Source: Clostridiales bacterium UBA1770
GTDB taxonomy: Bacteria; Bacillota; Clostridia; Oscillospirales; CAG-272
DNA: 14,355 nt
Direction: 5' to 3'
Assembly: GCA_002315325.1 (NCBI GenBank)
Contig: DCGU01000028.1
Coordinates: 43,262 to 57,616, forward strand
The position numbers and the translations under genes were made by a program. This document shows, one piece after another, positions 5,031 to 14,100 of this stretch; within the stretch, counting starts at the first letter, position 1, and each line of letters begins with the position of its first letter. Below the pieces are notes generated by a model that was not told the origin of the DNA, did no database searches, and worked only from the letters and a program-made list of their open reading frames with translations.

Positions 5031-6630
5031 AGAGTTTTAAAGCGTTTTTGATTTGCAGATAATCGTTGGTTAAGATGCAGTCAATGCCCATGTCAATATA
5101 CTTTTGTGCCTCCGACGGATCGTCGGCATAAAAGACGTTGCAAAGTACGCCTGCCGCATGCGCGCGGCGCACGGATTCTTCGTCAAAGTACGGTTTGAAC
5201 AATTGCACTTTTTCCACGCCCAGGCGAATGGCATCGTCCACGTACCCGTTGTCGTTATCGTATCCTTTGCAGCGGTGGATTTGCGGGTAGAGCGCGTGGA
5301 ATTCCTCCAGCGCCTCATCGTTGACTGTCATAACGTAGGCGTGCCTGTCGCAGTCATACTGCTCCAACAGGTCGCCGATTTTTTTATAATATCGATTTGG
5401 CAGCGCTTCGTCCCATATCTTGACGTGGATGTTCATTATGGTTTGGCAGGCAAATTTCTGCAAAATCTCTTCAAAGCGGACAATGTGCAGCCCGCGGAAA
5501 GCATCACCGCAGCCGGTACCGAAATCGAACTTTTGCAGCTCTTCGTAGGTGTAGTCCCAAACGTAGCCTTTGCCGTTGGACGTGCGGTCAAGTTTGGCGT
5601 CGTGCAGGGAAACCAGTTCGCCGTCCCGGGTGGCCCAAACGTCGAATTCGATTTCCTGTGCCCCCAGGGCAACAGCCGCACCGAATGCCGGCATACTGTT
5701 CTCGGGTGCCACCGTACTGAACCCGCGATGCGCGCAGATGCGGGGGTAGGGCATCGTGCTGTCATCCGGTACGATAAAACTGCCGGCGGGTCGATATAAC
5801 CAGGGGCGGCGTCCCGCTTCTGCATAGTCCGGGTGCGACTTCGGCTTGCCGCCGAAACCGGCCGGTTTGGTATATTTTTGTTTGACGTCAACTTCAACGG
5901 TACCGAAACCGACGTCGTTGTGCATATTGAGCAGCATGGAACCGTTCGTGGCGACAACCATGGCGCTGCCGCAAACGGGGGAATCCGCTCCCAACGAAAC
6001 CGACGCGCGGAACAGATACGCGCCTATATTGTATGCCTGGAATTTGCCGAAGGTTTCCAGCACCTCGTGCGGGTCGGTGCGCTGCAGCGAGCAGGCAATA
6101 ATTACGTCCGGTTTTTGTTTGGCCAAAACGGTGTAATATTCGTAAAAATAGGCGTCGTAGCAGGTGATGAAACCATACTTCACACCGTCGATTTCCAGGA
6201 TGGTCGGTTTGCGGTAGGCGTAACTGTAGGAAACGTCCAGGCCGTGTCCGCCCTGTGCAACGGTTTTCACTTCGGATGGCGCCGGATGTTCCTTGACGTA
6301 TTTGCCGACGAGGTCTCCGCGGCTGTTCACGGCGAACGTCGTGTTGCGCATGCCCGTTTCGGTAAAATCAAAGCGGTTGTAAAAGATCGTTGCACCGCAG
6401 CGGACGGCTGTTTCTTTGACCTTTATATCCAAAGCAATGCCGTTTTTGCGTGACACGGAAATAAAGCGTTCCGGATCTTTTTCATCGTAGAGCAGGTCAC
6501 TGTATTCGGGCAGAACGATGACGTCCATCGTGCTGTCGCAGTCGTCCAGCAACTGTAAAAGCGCCGCAAAACAGGCCTCGCCTTCTTTTGCGTCAAACGA
6601 ATATTTCGGTTGAAAAACACATACTTTCAT
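5029..6630 (-). CDS. Nitrilase-like / glycerophosphodiester phosphodiesterase fusion
   Basis: A 533-residue two-domain protein. Residues 1 to about 285 form a carbon-nitrogen hydrolase with the Glu-Lys-Cys triad visible: Glu42 in LPEY, Lys113 in YVKEH, Cys157 in TCYDAYF. Residues about 296-533 form a GDPD domain: His301-Arg302 in AHRG, PENS at 309-312, Glu328 and Asp330 in EFD, His343 in LHD, and a C-terminal LTND. The usual metal-binding Glu of the N-I-E-x-K strand is His402 here (NIHVK). The first domain would hydrolyse an amide or nitrile, the second a glycerophosphodiester; a shared substrate is unproven. There is no signal peptide. AAGGA lies 13 bases before the ATG, somewhat far. Last gene of the perR operon. 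Confidence 0.85.
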   Translation of the reverse strand: MKVCVFQPKYSFDAKEGEACFAALLQLLDDCDSTMDVIVLPEYSDLLYDEKDPERFISVSRKNGIALDIKVKETAVRCGATIFYNRFDFTETGMRNTTFAVNSRGDLVGKYVKEHPAPSEVKTVAQGGHGLDVSYSYAYRKPTILEIDGVKYGFITCYDAYFYEYYTVLAKQKPDVIIACSLQRTDPHEVLETFGKFQAYNIGAYLFRASVSLGADSPVCGSAMVVATNGSMLLNMHNDVGFGTVEVDVKQKYTKPAGFGGKPKSHPDYAEAGRRPWLYRPAGSFIVPDDSTMPYPRICAHRGFSTVAPENSMPAFGAAVALGAQEIEFDVWATRDGELVSLHDAKLDRTSNGKGYVWDYTYEELQKFDFGTGCGDAFRGLHIVRFEEILQKFACQTIMNIHVKIWDEALPNRYYKKIGDLLEQYDCDRHAYVMTVNDEALEEFHALYPQIHRCKGYDNDNGYVDDAIRLGVEKVQLFKPYFDEESVRRAHAAGVLCNVFYADDPSEAQKYIDMGIDCILTNDYLQIKNALKL

Positions 6631-6677
6631 CGTGATAGGATCTTCCTTTCGCTTTTTCTGCAGTAGCGCACGTGTCC

Positions 6678-7586
6678 TTAAAAAAGGTCCAACGCGTTCG
6701 ACAAATACAATTCTTCCCGCACCTGTAATTGGTATTCCGGTTTTGTCATATAGTGCAGGATAAACTCCAGCAGCAGCGCGCTGCCCAGGCTCCGCCCCTC
6801 GATTTTAAACTGGGAAAAGCCCATGGGTAAATAGGTGCCGCGGATATCGTCAACACCGATAAATCCCGGGTTACGCATGGCGGCGGAAAAGCGGTAACCG
6901 CCCGACGCATTGCGTGATGAACAAACGTGAGCGGGACTGTTCTCACCCAATACTGCACGGCTGACTGCCTCGTAACAGGCGCGCCTGTCCGTACAGCCGA
7001 AATCGCAGCATTCGTTGCACAAAAATTCCGTCTTGTCTTTTTCGGCCTGCGTCAGCGCCGCAAGTTTGTCAAATGATTTGTTGTGCCGAAAATCCGGTAC
7101 GACGAAGCGAAATGCGTCCCGGTCCAGTTCGGCACGGAAGGCCTCGAAATCCGTGAGTACCTTCGTCGTGCTGGATACGAAATACAGCGTCGGATACGCC
7201 TTTTGCAAATAATGAAGCAGCAGGTCCGAATGGACGATGACGCCGTTTGTCCCGGCACCCGCCTGTGCAAAACGGGCGCACAGGGCATTGCAGTCTGCGT
7301 CCGACAAATGTTCTTCCCGAAGCAGAGAATTGCTCAGGGTCAACCGTGCGGAGATGCCGTATGCGGCTGTCAGTGCCAAAACGTCATTGGCAGCCGCCGT
7401 GCCGTTTTCTATACGGCCGCCGGCCCACAGGCAATCGTGCGGCGCCCCGTAGATGGAGGCAATTTCGCACCCATCGTAAAAGAAATCCCGTCGCTTTTGG
7501 TACAGCGGCAGGAAAACTTTGTAGAAATCGTAATGCTCAAATAAACCCGGCAGATGATAATAGGCTTTTTTCTCGGTGATTTGCAT
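6678..7586 (-). CDS. Peptidase U32-like Fe-S protein
   Basis: A 302-residue protein. A U32-type signature is present: FKIEGRS at 261-267 near the C-terminus, and a Cys-rich segment NECCDFGCTDRRAC at 191-204 with further Cys at 190 and 222. Several U32 relatives (for example UbiU/UbiV) hold a 4Fe-4S cluster with four such Cys and work in hydroxylation rather than proteolysis. Early Cys at 40 and 52 may be incidental. I chose the ATG at 7586, two bases after the perR stop codon. It lacks a clear ribosome site, so translation is probably coupled; a TTG at 7622 inside perR is the alternative. The gap to the fusion gene is 47 bases with no terminator. Confidence 0.7.
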   Translation of the reverse strand: MQITEKKAYYHLPGLFEHYDFYKVFLPLYQKRRDFFYDGCEIASIYGAPHDCLWAGGRIENGTAAANDVLALTAAYGISARLTLSNSLLREEHLSDADCNALCARFAQAGAGTNGVIVHSDLLLHYLQKAYPTLYFVSSTTKVLTDFEAFRAELDRDAFRFVVPDFRHNKSFDKLAALTQAEKDKTEFLCNECCDFGCTDRRACYEAVSRAVLGENSPAHVCSSRNASGGYRFSAAMRNPGFIGVDDIRGTYLPMGFSQFKIEGRSLGSALLLEFILHYMTKPEYQLQVREELYLSNALDLF

Positions 7587-7588
7587 GC

Positions 7589-7981
7589 TTACTGTTTTGT
7601 TTCTTTTTGGCAGTCGGGACAAATGCCGGTAAAGATTATATTGCAGTCGATAAACTCCACACCGTGTTTGTCCTTAACTTTGTCCAAGAGATTCGGAATG
7701 ACGTCCATTTCTACGTCAAAAACTTTTTTGCAGCGGATACATTTGACGTGATAGTGTTCGGCTGTGAAAAAGTCAAAGCGGTCCGCTTCCCCCGGAATTT
7801 CCAGCTTGCGGATATCCCCCGCCTCAGCCAAAACGTTGAGGTTGCGGTAAACGGTACCGCGGCCGACGGAAGGGTAGTCTTTCACAATTTCGTTATATAC
7901 TTCGTCAGCGGTTACGTGGCGGTGCAGTTTGCGGACGGTTGTTAAAACCAAATCGCGTTGTACTGTATTTCTTCTGACCAT
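7589..7981 (-). CDS. perR: PerR-type Fur-family peroxide-responsive repressor
   Basis: A 130-residue Fur-family regulator: winged helix at about 1-75 (recognition region GRGTVYRNL at 41-49), then dimerisation domain. Two CxxC pairs, Cys81/Cys84 and Cys121/Cys124, form the structural zinc site. The regulatory ligands of Bacillus PerR all have counterparts: His22, Asp70, His76, His78 and Asp89. The last being Asp rather than Glu favours PerR over Fur. AGGAGG lies four bases before the ATG at 7981. An upstream in-frame start at 8047 is excluded because it lies in the -35 box. First gene of an operon with the U32-like protein and the fusion enzyme. Confidence 0.85.
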   Translation of the reverse strand: MVRRNTVQRDLVLTTVRKLHRHVTADEVYNEIVKDYPSVGRGTVYRNLNVLAEAGDIRKLEIPGEADRFDFFTAEHYHVKCIRCKKVFDVEMDVIPNLLDKVKDKHGVEFIDCNIIFTGICPDCQKETKQ

Positions 7982-8004
7982 GATGCCTCCTAATTGGTAT
8001 CTAT

Positions 8005-8047
8005 TCTCAATTGATACTATTATAGGCATTTTTGCCGATTGTGTCAA
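8005..8047 (-). promoter_or_regulatory. Consensus promoter of perR with possible autoregulatory box
   Basis: Minus-strand -35 TTGACA (8047-8042) and -10 TATAAT (8024-8019) are both perfect, with 17 bp between. Just downstream lie the inverted arms GTATC and GATAC, and a TGAGAATAGATACCA stretch that loosely matches the 7-1-7 Fur/PerR box. This is consistent with autorepression but degenerate. Confidence 0.75.
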
Positions 8048-8060
8048 GGTGAAGAACGAA

Positions 8061-8097
8061 TGACAAAAGAAAAGGCGCTGCGAATGACAGCGCCTTT
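8061..8097 (-). terminator. Terminator of the TRIC-azlCD-DUF3267 operon
   Basis: AAAGGCGCTG (8071-8080) and CAGCGCCTTT (8088-8097) pair perfectly around a 7-nt loop. On the minus strand this is followed by TCTTTTG. It lies between the DUF3267 stop codon and the perR promoter. Confidence 0.8.
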
Positions 8098-8115
8098 GGA
8101 ACTTGGTTACGATTG

Positions 8116-8730
8116 TTAGGCGTAGAAAACCTGTTTCGGTCCGTTGTCATTGACCAATACGTCCCCTTTGTATTTGAACAGCAATAGGCACGTGTCGTAC
8201 AAATCGCCGATGCAGCCGCCGAAATGGGCGGCAAACAGGAACAGGGCGCACAGGGACAGCCATCCGCTTGTGAAGACGGTCAGCGCAAGGAATACAACGT
8301 TGAATACGGTAAACGGGGACAACAGGGCAATCAGTGCCGTTTTGCGCGTCACGTAGACGTTGGGGACACCGCAAAAAGCGCAGGTCAATTTGATGCCGTA
8401 GGTGAGCTTTTCTTTCGTCAACAGTTTATAGGCGGCGCCGTGCGTCAGTTCGTGCAAAACGATATAGACGAACATCACGCCGAGCGTTCCCCAAATGACG
8501 CCTTCCGTCTGCCAAATATTGTCCTGTATGCCGGCCATATCTTCCCGCAGTACGTCCATTGCGGCAGGAAACGCCGTGAAGCGCAATAAGAACGTCACGA
8601 TGCCGACGACAGCCGCAAGCAATAAGGCACCCAAGTTCATGATGATGCCCATCTTTTTATTACCGGCGTCGATAGTTTTGACGGGTTCGTACCCCTGCGG
8701 CAATTCTTTGTAAAACGTAATTTTTTCCAT
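8116..8730 (-). CDS. DUF3267-type membrane HExxH protein
   Basis: A 204-residue membrane protein with about four hydrophobic segments. HELTH at 93-97 is a zincin-type HExxH at the end of a transmembrane helix, and GDLYD at 175-179 follows in a later helix. This layout matches DUF3267 proteins, thought to be M50-like intramembrane metalloproteases. Asp176 is a candidate third metal ligand. The start at 8730 is preceded by AAAGGAA, about six bases away, and is preferred over an in-frame ATG at 8751. Last gene of its operon, 30 bases after azlD; no functional link to AzlCD is known to me. Confidence 0.75.
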   Translation of the reverse strand: MEKITFYKELPQGYEPVKTIDAGNKKMGIIMNLGALLLAAVVGIVTFLLRFTAFPAAMDVLREDMAGIQDNIWQTEGVIWGTLGVMFVYIVLHELTHGAAYKLLTKEKLTYGIKLTCAFCGVPNVYVTRKTALIALLSPFTVFNVVFLALTVFTSGWLSLCALFLFAAHFGGCIGDLYDTCLLLFKYKGDVLVNDNGPKQVFYA

Positions 8731-8760
8731 GGTGTTTCCTTTCTGATGCATAATATTTGG

Positions 8761-9087
8761 TTAAAAGATACGTAACAATACCATATAAACGACCGTCCCC
8801 GCGGTAATGGATAGAATGGTGTTGCGTTTGTACATATGCACGCCGACGACGACAGCCGCCGCAGCCAAAACGGGCAGCATCGTCCAATCGGAAAAGTGAT
8901 AATCTTTGATGCAATAGATGACCAGCAGCCCCATAATGGCGGCCGGCAGGACGCTGCCGAGATACGATACGTATTTGGGCAGACGGTCTGTCTTTTTGAA
9001 TACGGCAAACGGTAAAAAGCGTGTCAGCCAAACGCCGACGGCAAAGATGAAAATGCCCGCAATGATTTGCAGATTATGCACGGTCAA
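8761..9087 (-). CDS. azlD: AzlD-type subunit, branched-chain amino acid exporter
   Basis: A 108-residue, four-helix membrane protein with the AzlD hallmark FAVGVWLTRFLPF near the N-terminus and LGSVLPAAIMGLLVIY at 43-58. It partners AzlC in export of branched-chain amino acids or analogues. The reading frame has a stop just before a TTG at 9087, which I take as the start: GGAAGG lies seven bases upstream. A GTG two codons later is the alternative. It overlaps the azlC end by 14 bases, so the two are translationally coupled. Confidence 0.85.
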   Translation of the reverse strand: MTVHNLQIIAGIFIFAVGVWLTRFLPFAVFKKTDRLPKYVSYLGSVLPAAIMGLLVIYCIKDYHFSDWTMLPVLAAAAVVVGVHMYKRNTILSITAGTVVYMVLLRIF

Positions 9088-9766
9088 TCACCCGCCTTCC
9101 CGCAACCAAGCCGAGTAGGATGATTCCCAGTGATATCGGTACGAACAGGTCTTTGCCGAACATGGCAAGCGCCAATCCGGCGGCGCAAAGGCCCGTGATG
9201 CTGCTGATGCGGCCGGTTTTCGTCTTCATTTGTTCCAACAGCAAAACGATGAACAGGGCAGTCAATGAAAAGTCAATGCCCGCAAAGGAAAAGGGCAAAA
9301 TGTCCCCGGCAACGACGCCGAGCAGCGTGCCCGCGTTCCAATACAAATAATCGAACAACGTGACAAAGCCGTAAAAGGCGCGCGGTGAGGCACCGTCCGG
9401 CATCTCTGTCGACACCAAAACGGAGAAAGTCTCGTCCGTCAGACCGAAGATTAAAAAAGGTTTGAGAACACCTGTGTTTTCGTATTTTTTCAGCATGGAT
9501 ATGCCGTAAAATAAATGTCTGGCGCTCAGCGTCACACCCAACAGGAAGAATCCCACCGGATTGAAGGCGGCACACAGCAGCGGTACGGCGGCAAACTCCA
9601 ATGCACCGGAGTAGATGACGACACTCATCAACACCGGAACCCATCCGGATAGGCCGCACGTTTTGGCCAATAGGCCGAATGCCAACCCCAAAAACACGTA
9701 CCCTGCCATAACGGGAAGGGTAACGCGAAAGGCGGCAGATATGCTTTTTTTGATTGCGTTTGTCAT
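9074..9766 (-). CDS. azlC: AzlC-type permease, branched-chain amino acid exporter
   Basis: A 230-residue membrane protein of normal AzlC length. It has the family pattern PVMAGYVFLGLAFGLLA (18-34), VVIYSGALEFAAVPLL (49-64), LTLSARHLFYGIS-like (about 79-91) and GLTDETFSVL (108-117). With AzlD it should form the two-component exporter. The ATG at 9766 has no good ribosome site (only GAAAG about 16 bases away) and no in-frame alternative. It lies 39 bases after the TRIC stop codon, with no terminator between, so it is read as part of that operon. Confidence 0.85.
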   Translation of the reverse strand: MTNAIKKSISAAFRVTLPVMAGYVFLGLAFGLLAKTCGLSGWVPVLMSVVIYSGALEFAAVPLLCAAFNPVGFFLLGVTLSARHLFYGISMLKKYENTGVLKPFLIFGLTDETFSVLVSTEMPDGASPRAFYGFVTLFDYLYWNAGTLLGVVAGDILPFSFAGIDFSLTALFIVLLLEQMKTKTGRISSITGLCAAGLALAMFGKDLFVPISLGIILLGLVAGRRVIDRA

Positions 9767-9805
9767 AAATACTGCGTTTTTCTTTCTAAAGAAATGAATC
9801 GGGAA

Positions 9806-10396
9806 TTATGCCCTCGGCAGATTCCATTTGTATTTTGCCGCTGCCACGCGCAGGACAACGATAACGGCGATGCCGACGATTTGCGCAAGTTCGCGGTTCA
9901 GGGGATACAGGGCAACGCAGACGACGGCGCCGCACAGACTGGCCACGGCATAGAAATGTCTGACGAATATCATGGGCATTTGTGCGGCAAAGATATCGCG
10001 TACCACACCGCCGCCGACACCGGTCAGCACCCCGAGAAATACCTGTAGGAACACGTTTTCAATATCGGCTGCCGCCGCAATACCGACCACGGTGAAAGTG
10101 CCCAAACCCAGTGCGTCAATCGTGACGAACGCCATTTTGTTTTCGTCAATGCGTTTCCGCACGAAGGGAATAAAAACGAGCAGCGATACGGCAATCGCAA
10201 TACAGGCATACAGGGGATTGGTCAGCGAAGCGGGCGGTGTGACACCGATGAGCAGATCACGGAAGATACCTCCGCCGATGGCCGTTGTCACACCCAAAAT
10301 GACGACGCCGAGAATATCCATTTTCTTGCGAATGGCTACCATGGCGCCCGAAACGGCGAACGCAATGGTGCCCAGAATTTCCAAAAACAGGTACAT
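9806..10396 (-). CDS. TRIC/UPF0126-family cation channel-like protein
   Basis: A 196-residue protein with about seven membrane helices in an internal duplication. Each half carries the signature glycines and Arg-Asp: AIGGGIFRDLLIG at about 39-51 and GVGGGVVRDIFA at about 125-136. This is the UPF0126 (YadS/YicG) family, related to trimeric intracellular cation channels. Some members have been linked to glycine transport, so the true substrate is open. GGGAGG is eight bases before the ATG. First gene of the operon continuing into azlC, azlD and the DUF3267 gene. Confidence 0.85.
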   Translation of the reverse strand: MYLFLEILGTIAFAVSGAMVAIRKKMDILGVVILGVTTAIGGGIFRDLLIGVTPPASLTNPLYACIAIAVSLLVFIPFVRKRIDENKMAFVTIDALGLGTFTVVGIAAAADIENVFLQVFLGVLTGVGGGVVRDIFAAQMPMIFVRHFYAVASLCGAVVCVALYPLNRELAQIVGIAVIVVLRVAAAKYKWNLPRA

Positions 10397-10491
10397 GACG
10401 CAGGCCTCCCGTCTTTTTCTCCCTGCCGGGTGAAATCACGCGGCATAACCGAAGATTGTCGCACAAAGAACGTGATAATAATCTACTATGA

Positions 10492-10520
10492 ATTATAGTA
10501 CATTATTTCATAAAAAGCAA
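10492..10520 (-). promoter_or_regulatory. Promoter of the TRIC-azlCD operon
   Basis: Minus-strand -35 TTGCTT (10520-10515) and -10 TATAAT (10497-10492), 17 bp apart. The predicted leader is about 90 nt. A short ACTAT/ATAGT inverted repeat overlaps the -10. I see no recognisable riboswitch in 10397-10490. Confidence 0.7.
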
Positions 10521-10537
10521 TGTTTTACCCTCAATAA

Positions 10538-10569
10538 ACGTGCAAAGCATGGCAGCGATACCTGCACGT
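10538..10569. other. Unassigned inverted repeat between divergent promoters
   Basis: ACGTGCA (10538-10544) and TGCACGT (10563-10569), perfect 7-bp arms with an 18-bp spacer, sit between the divergent TRIC and deformylase promoters. No T tract follows on either strand, so it is not a good terminator. A regulator site is possible. Confidence 0.35.
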
Positions 10570-10600
10570 GATTTCGAGGGGGATTGCAAGAACCGTTTTG

Positions 10601-10629
10601 TTGTATTTAAAGCCGAAGGATGGTATAAT
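10601..10629 (+). promoter_or_regulatory. Promoter of the peptide deformylase gene
   Basis: -35 TTGTAT (10601-10606) and -10 TATAAT (10624-10629), 17 bp apart, with TGG before the -10 (extended). Confidence 0.75.
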
Positions 10630-10662
10630 TAAAACAATACTATTTGTAAGAAGGATGAAACG

Positions 10663-11088
10663 ATGATTAAGGAACTTGTACACGACCCTATGCTGCTGGC
10701 GAGCCAATCCGCCCCGGCAACGGCGGACGATTTGCCGGCTGCCCGTGATTTGTTGGATACGCTTGCGGCGCATCGGGAGACCTGTGTCGGTATGGCGGCC
10801 AATATGATCGGCGTGCATAAACGGATTATCGTTTTTGTGAACGACGACGGGAGAACGCCGCAATACGAGACGATGTTCAACCCGGAAATCATCGCGAAAA
10901 GCGGACGGTATGAAACGAGGGAAGGGTGCCTGTCTCTATTGGGGGATCCGCGTCCCTGCGTACGCTACCGCACCGTAAAAGTGCGCTGCCAAACGGAAAC
11001 GTTTGCAACGCGTATCAAAACGTATTCCGGTTGGACTGCCGAAATCATTCAGCATGAAATCGATCACTGTAACGGTGTGTTAATTTGA
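10663..11088 (+). CDS. def: Peptide deformylase, short divergent type
   Basis: A 141-residue protein that would remove the formyl group from nascent N-terminal Met. Motif 2, EGCLSL at 88-93, supplies the Cys90 metal ligand. Motif 3, QHEIDH at 129-134, supplies the two His ligands and catalytic Glu131. Motif 1 reads GMAANMIG at 43-50: the usual catalytic Gln (GxxAAxQ) is Met48. I recall this short GMAANMIG form as a subgroup in Firmicutes, alongside a standard deformylase, so reduced or altered activity is possible. AAGGAT lies seven bases before the ATG. Monocistronic by its own promoter; the following 81 bases hold only a weak GGCA-TAT-TGCC hairpin with T6. Confidence 0.85.
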   Translation: MIKELVHDPMLLASQSAPATADDLPAARDLLDTLAAHRETCVGMAANMIGVHKRIIVFVNDDGRTPQYETMFNPEIIAKSGRYETREGCLSLLGDPRPCVRYRTVKVRCQTETFATRIKTYSGWTAEIIQHEIDHCNGVLI

Positions 11089-11169
11089 TTCGGTTTGTGA
11101 TTTTTGCATGAAACCGGCATATTGCCTGACTTTTTTGCATGTTTTTTTATTTAAATCGGAGGGGATTGT

Positions 11170-14100
11170 ATGGCTTTGAAAATCGTATCGTTTCAGGCTT
11201 TTTCAGTGATTGACCGCAATGACAGACAGTTGTGTGTGTTGAAAACGACGGCTGACGTTATCCAACGGGTACAGTTAAAAATAACAGCGGGCAACCGTGT
11301 CTTGGCTTGTAAGACCGTCACGGTTGACAGCGGTGAATATGAGCAGACGCTGCTGCTGGAGCCAGTCACAACCGATACGGATGTGTGCGTTTCTCTGGCA
11401 TTGCCCACCGGTGAACCGGCAGACAGTTTTGCATACCGTTGGTGCAAACCGCGCACGTGGACAATTTACGTGATGGTGTCTTCCCACACGGATATCGGGC
11501 TGCACAATTCGCAGTATATTCAGCGGTATGAAAGCGAAAAGATATTGGACAAGGCCGTTGCATTGTGTGATGCCACTGCAGACCGTCCTGTCAACGACCG
11601 ATACCGGTATACGGTGGAAGGGTCATGGTTTTGGGAAAACTATCCGATGGACCGCGGTATGGATGCGGCTATGCGTTTGGTGAACGAATACGTCAAACCG
11701 GGTAAAATCGGCGTATGTGCCGGCATTGCGGGGAACCTGACACAGTCGTTCGGTTTTTACGAAGTGTGCCGCAGTGCATACGTACGCCGTCATTTGTCGG
11801 ATACGTACGGCATTGATTCCCGCACCATGGCCATGATTGATATCAACGGCTTGAGCTGGGGGCTTGTGGCCCCTTATGCAGACGCCGGGTACGAACATAT
11901 CATGTTTTTCCCCAATCAATGGAACCCGTTCCCGTCAACCGTTTGGTACAATGATAAGTCCAAACAGGGCTTTGTGTTTAATCCCGATGCAGGCGGCGGT
12001 GCATCCCGCATCGACGTTCGATATGGGTCGCCGCTCCCCATGCTGTTTTATTGGCAAAGCGCACAGGGTAACAAAAAACTGTTGGTTTGGACGACACCGC
12101 ATTACAAATACGGCGGTGCGGTGTTCGGCTTTTTGCCGGATGCCCGTGCCAATGACAATCAAATGGGCGCCATGCTCGGCAAGGTGATGCAGCAGCTGCC
12201 TAAAATGGAGGCGCGGTATCCGTACGATATTTGGTTGACGTCATCTTATTGGGATGACCAAGAGCCGGATATCAGTTTGACCGATACGTTTGCCATGTGG
12301 AATGCGCAGTGGAAATATCCGATTTTCCGTACGTTGGGCAATCCGGATGAGCCGTTCGATATCGTGAAAGAAAAATACGGGGACGCTATTCCGACGCTGC
12401 GCGGGGAAATCACAGGCGGTTGGTATCAGGCGCCGTTGGCCGCATCGGACGTATTGTCACAAAAGTTGAATACGGACAGGCGTTTGGCAACGGCCGAAAC
12501 CGTTTGTGCCGTTGCTTCCATGCACTGCAAAGACTACCGCTATCCCGCACAGGCGTTTGAACGTGCCTGGAACGGGTTAATGTGGCATGACGAACATTCC
12601 TACGGTATGTCCGGCTATAAAGGGCGCCGCGTGTATGAAACGTGGATGCAGCATCGCGATTGGATTGAAAAAGCGCAATCCTGTGCCGCGGCGGAAACCG
12701 CCAATGCCATGAAAACCTTGGCACGTCAGTATGACGGGCAGGGCATATTCATTTTCAATCCTTCTTCCCACGACAGAAAAGACAGAATTACTCTTGACAA
12801 CAAACAGGCAATCGTATCTGTCCCCGCGTGTTCCTATACGGTCATCGGGACCGAACAATTTGAAGCCGACTCCGAACCGATGACGCCGTGCGTCACACCG
12901 CCCACCGTTGAAAACGAGTATTATCGCATTGTTTTTGCGGCTGACGGCGCCATTGCGCGTATTTTTGATAAAGAATTGCAAAGGGACTTGCTGGAAGAAA
13001 ACGGCGGGGCCAATCGGTTTTTGTATACGCAGGACAATCATCAAACCTTTCATTCCGTGCCCGAAGCTACATTTATCGTGTGCCGCACGAAAACGCAGAC
13101 AGAAGTCCGTATTACGTGCGATGAGCCTGCATCAGGGGCGCATTTGGAAATCACCGTGGTGCTGTATGATTGGAAAAAGCAAATCGATATCACCAATAAA
13201 ATCGAGCATCTGCGGGATATGGTTAACGATAAGCGCTATTATCGTTTTCTGTATTATGCCTTCCCGTTTGCCGTTCCCGGGGCGCGCCGCTTTTGTATGC
13301 TGAACGGCTGTGAAGCGGAATATGCCGTAGATTTGACCGGACACGGGACCGACACGTATATGCAAACGCACGAATGGTGCTGCGCGGAAAACGATTCGTT
13401 TGGCGTTGCCTTGTTCCAGCGTGACACGGGCGTCACCGAGTTTGATCATATTCACCCCGATAAAACCGACGTCGGCAACGTCGGCGACGGGTCTTCCATG
13501 TACGTGTACGTGGCAAACGACTGGCTGCAGTCCCACGTGACGGGCGGCAGTTATCTGTCGTTGACGCTGCGCTTCGGTATTACGTCCTATGCGGGCAACC
13601 GGCACGACGCCGGCATTGCACGGATGGCGGAGGATTTTGTCACGGATTTGCTCTGCCTGCCTTTTCGGCACGGCGCCAACGCCGTTTCGTGTTCCCCCGT
13701 TCCGTTCCTTTGTGTGAACGACGGGCGCTTGCTGGGTGTGAAACGTTCCCTGGACGGTGAAGGATGGGTGGCACACGTCCTGTCCGATAAGAATGACGTT
13801 GCGGTGTCGATGAACGGCACGCAGGCACGCCGTGTAACGCCCGATGAGCGGGAAGGCGCGTCTGCGGACACCGTTGGGTATACCGCATGGTATCTCCCCG
13901 CCGGGCAGACAGTGCCGATGAAAGAAGCCGACGGGCCTTATACAGGCCTGATTACCTCGCCCCGCGCGTTTACGGGAGAAGGGGAAGGACATATGTACGT
14001 TCTGTGGGGTGCGGCGCAGTCGCCCGACGTGGTGAAATACGAAATTTACCGCAGCGAGCAGCCGGGATTCGTGCCGGGGGGCGATACGTTCGTGTCGGAC

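Noticed and set aside
5104..5799. 231-codon plus-strand open frame opposite the fusion gene
   Set aside because: No ribosome site or domain signature, and it is antisense to a GDPD domain with intact catalytic motifs.
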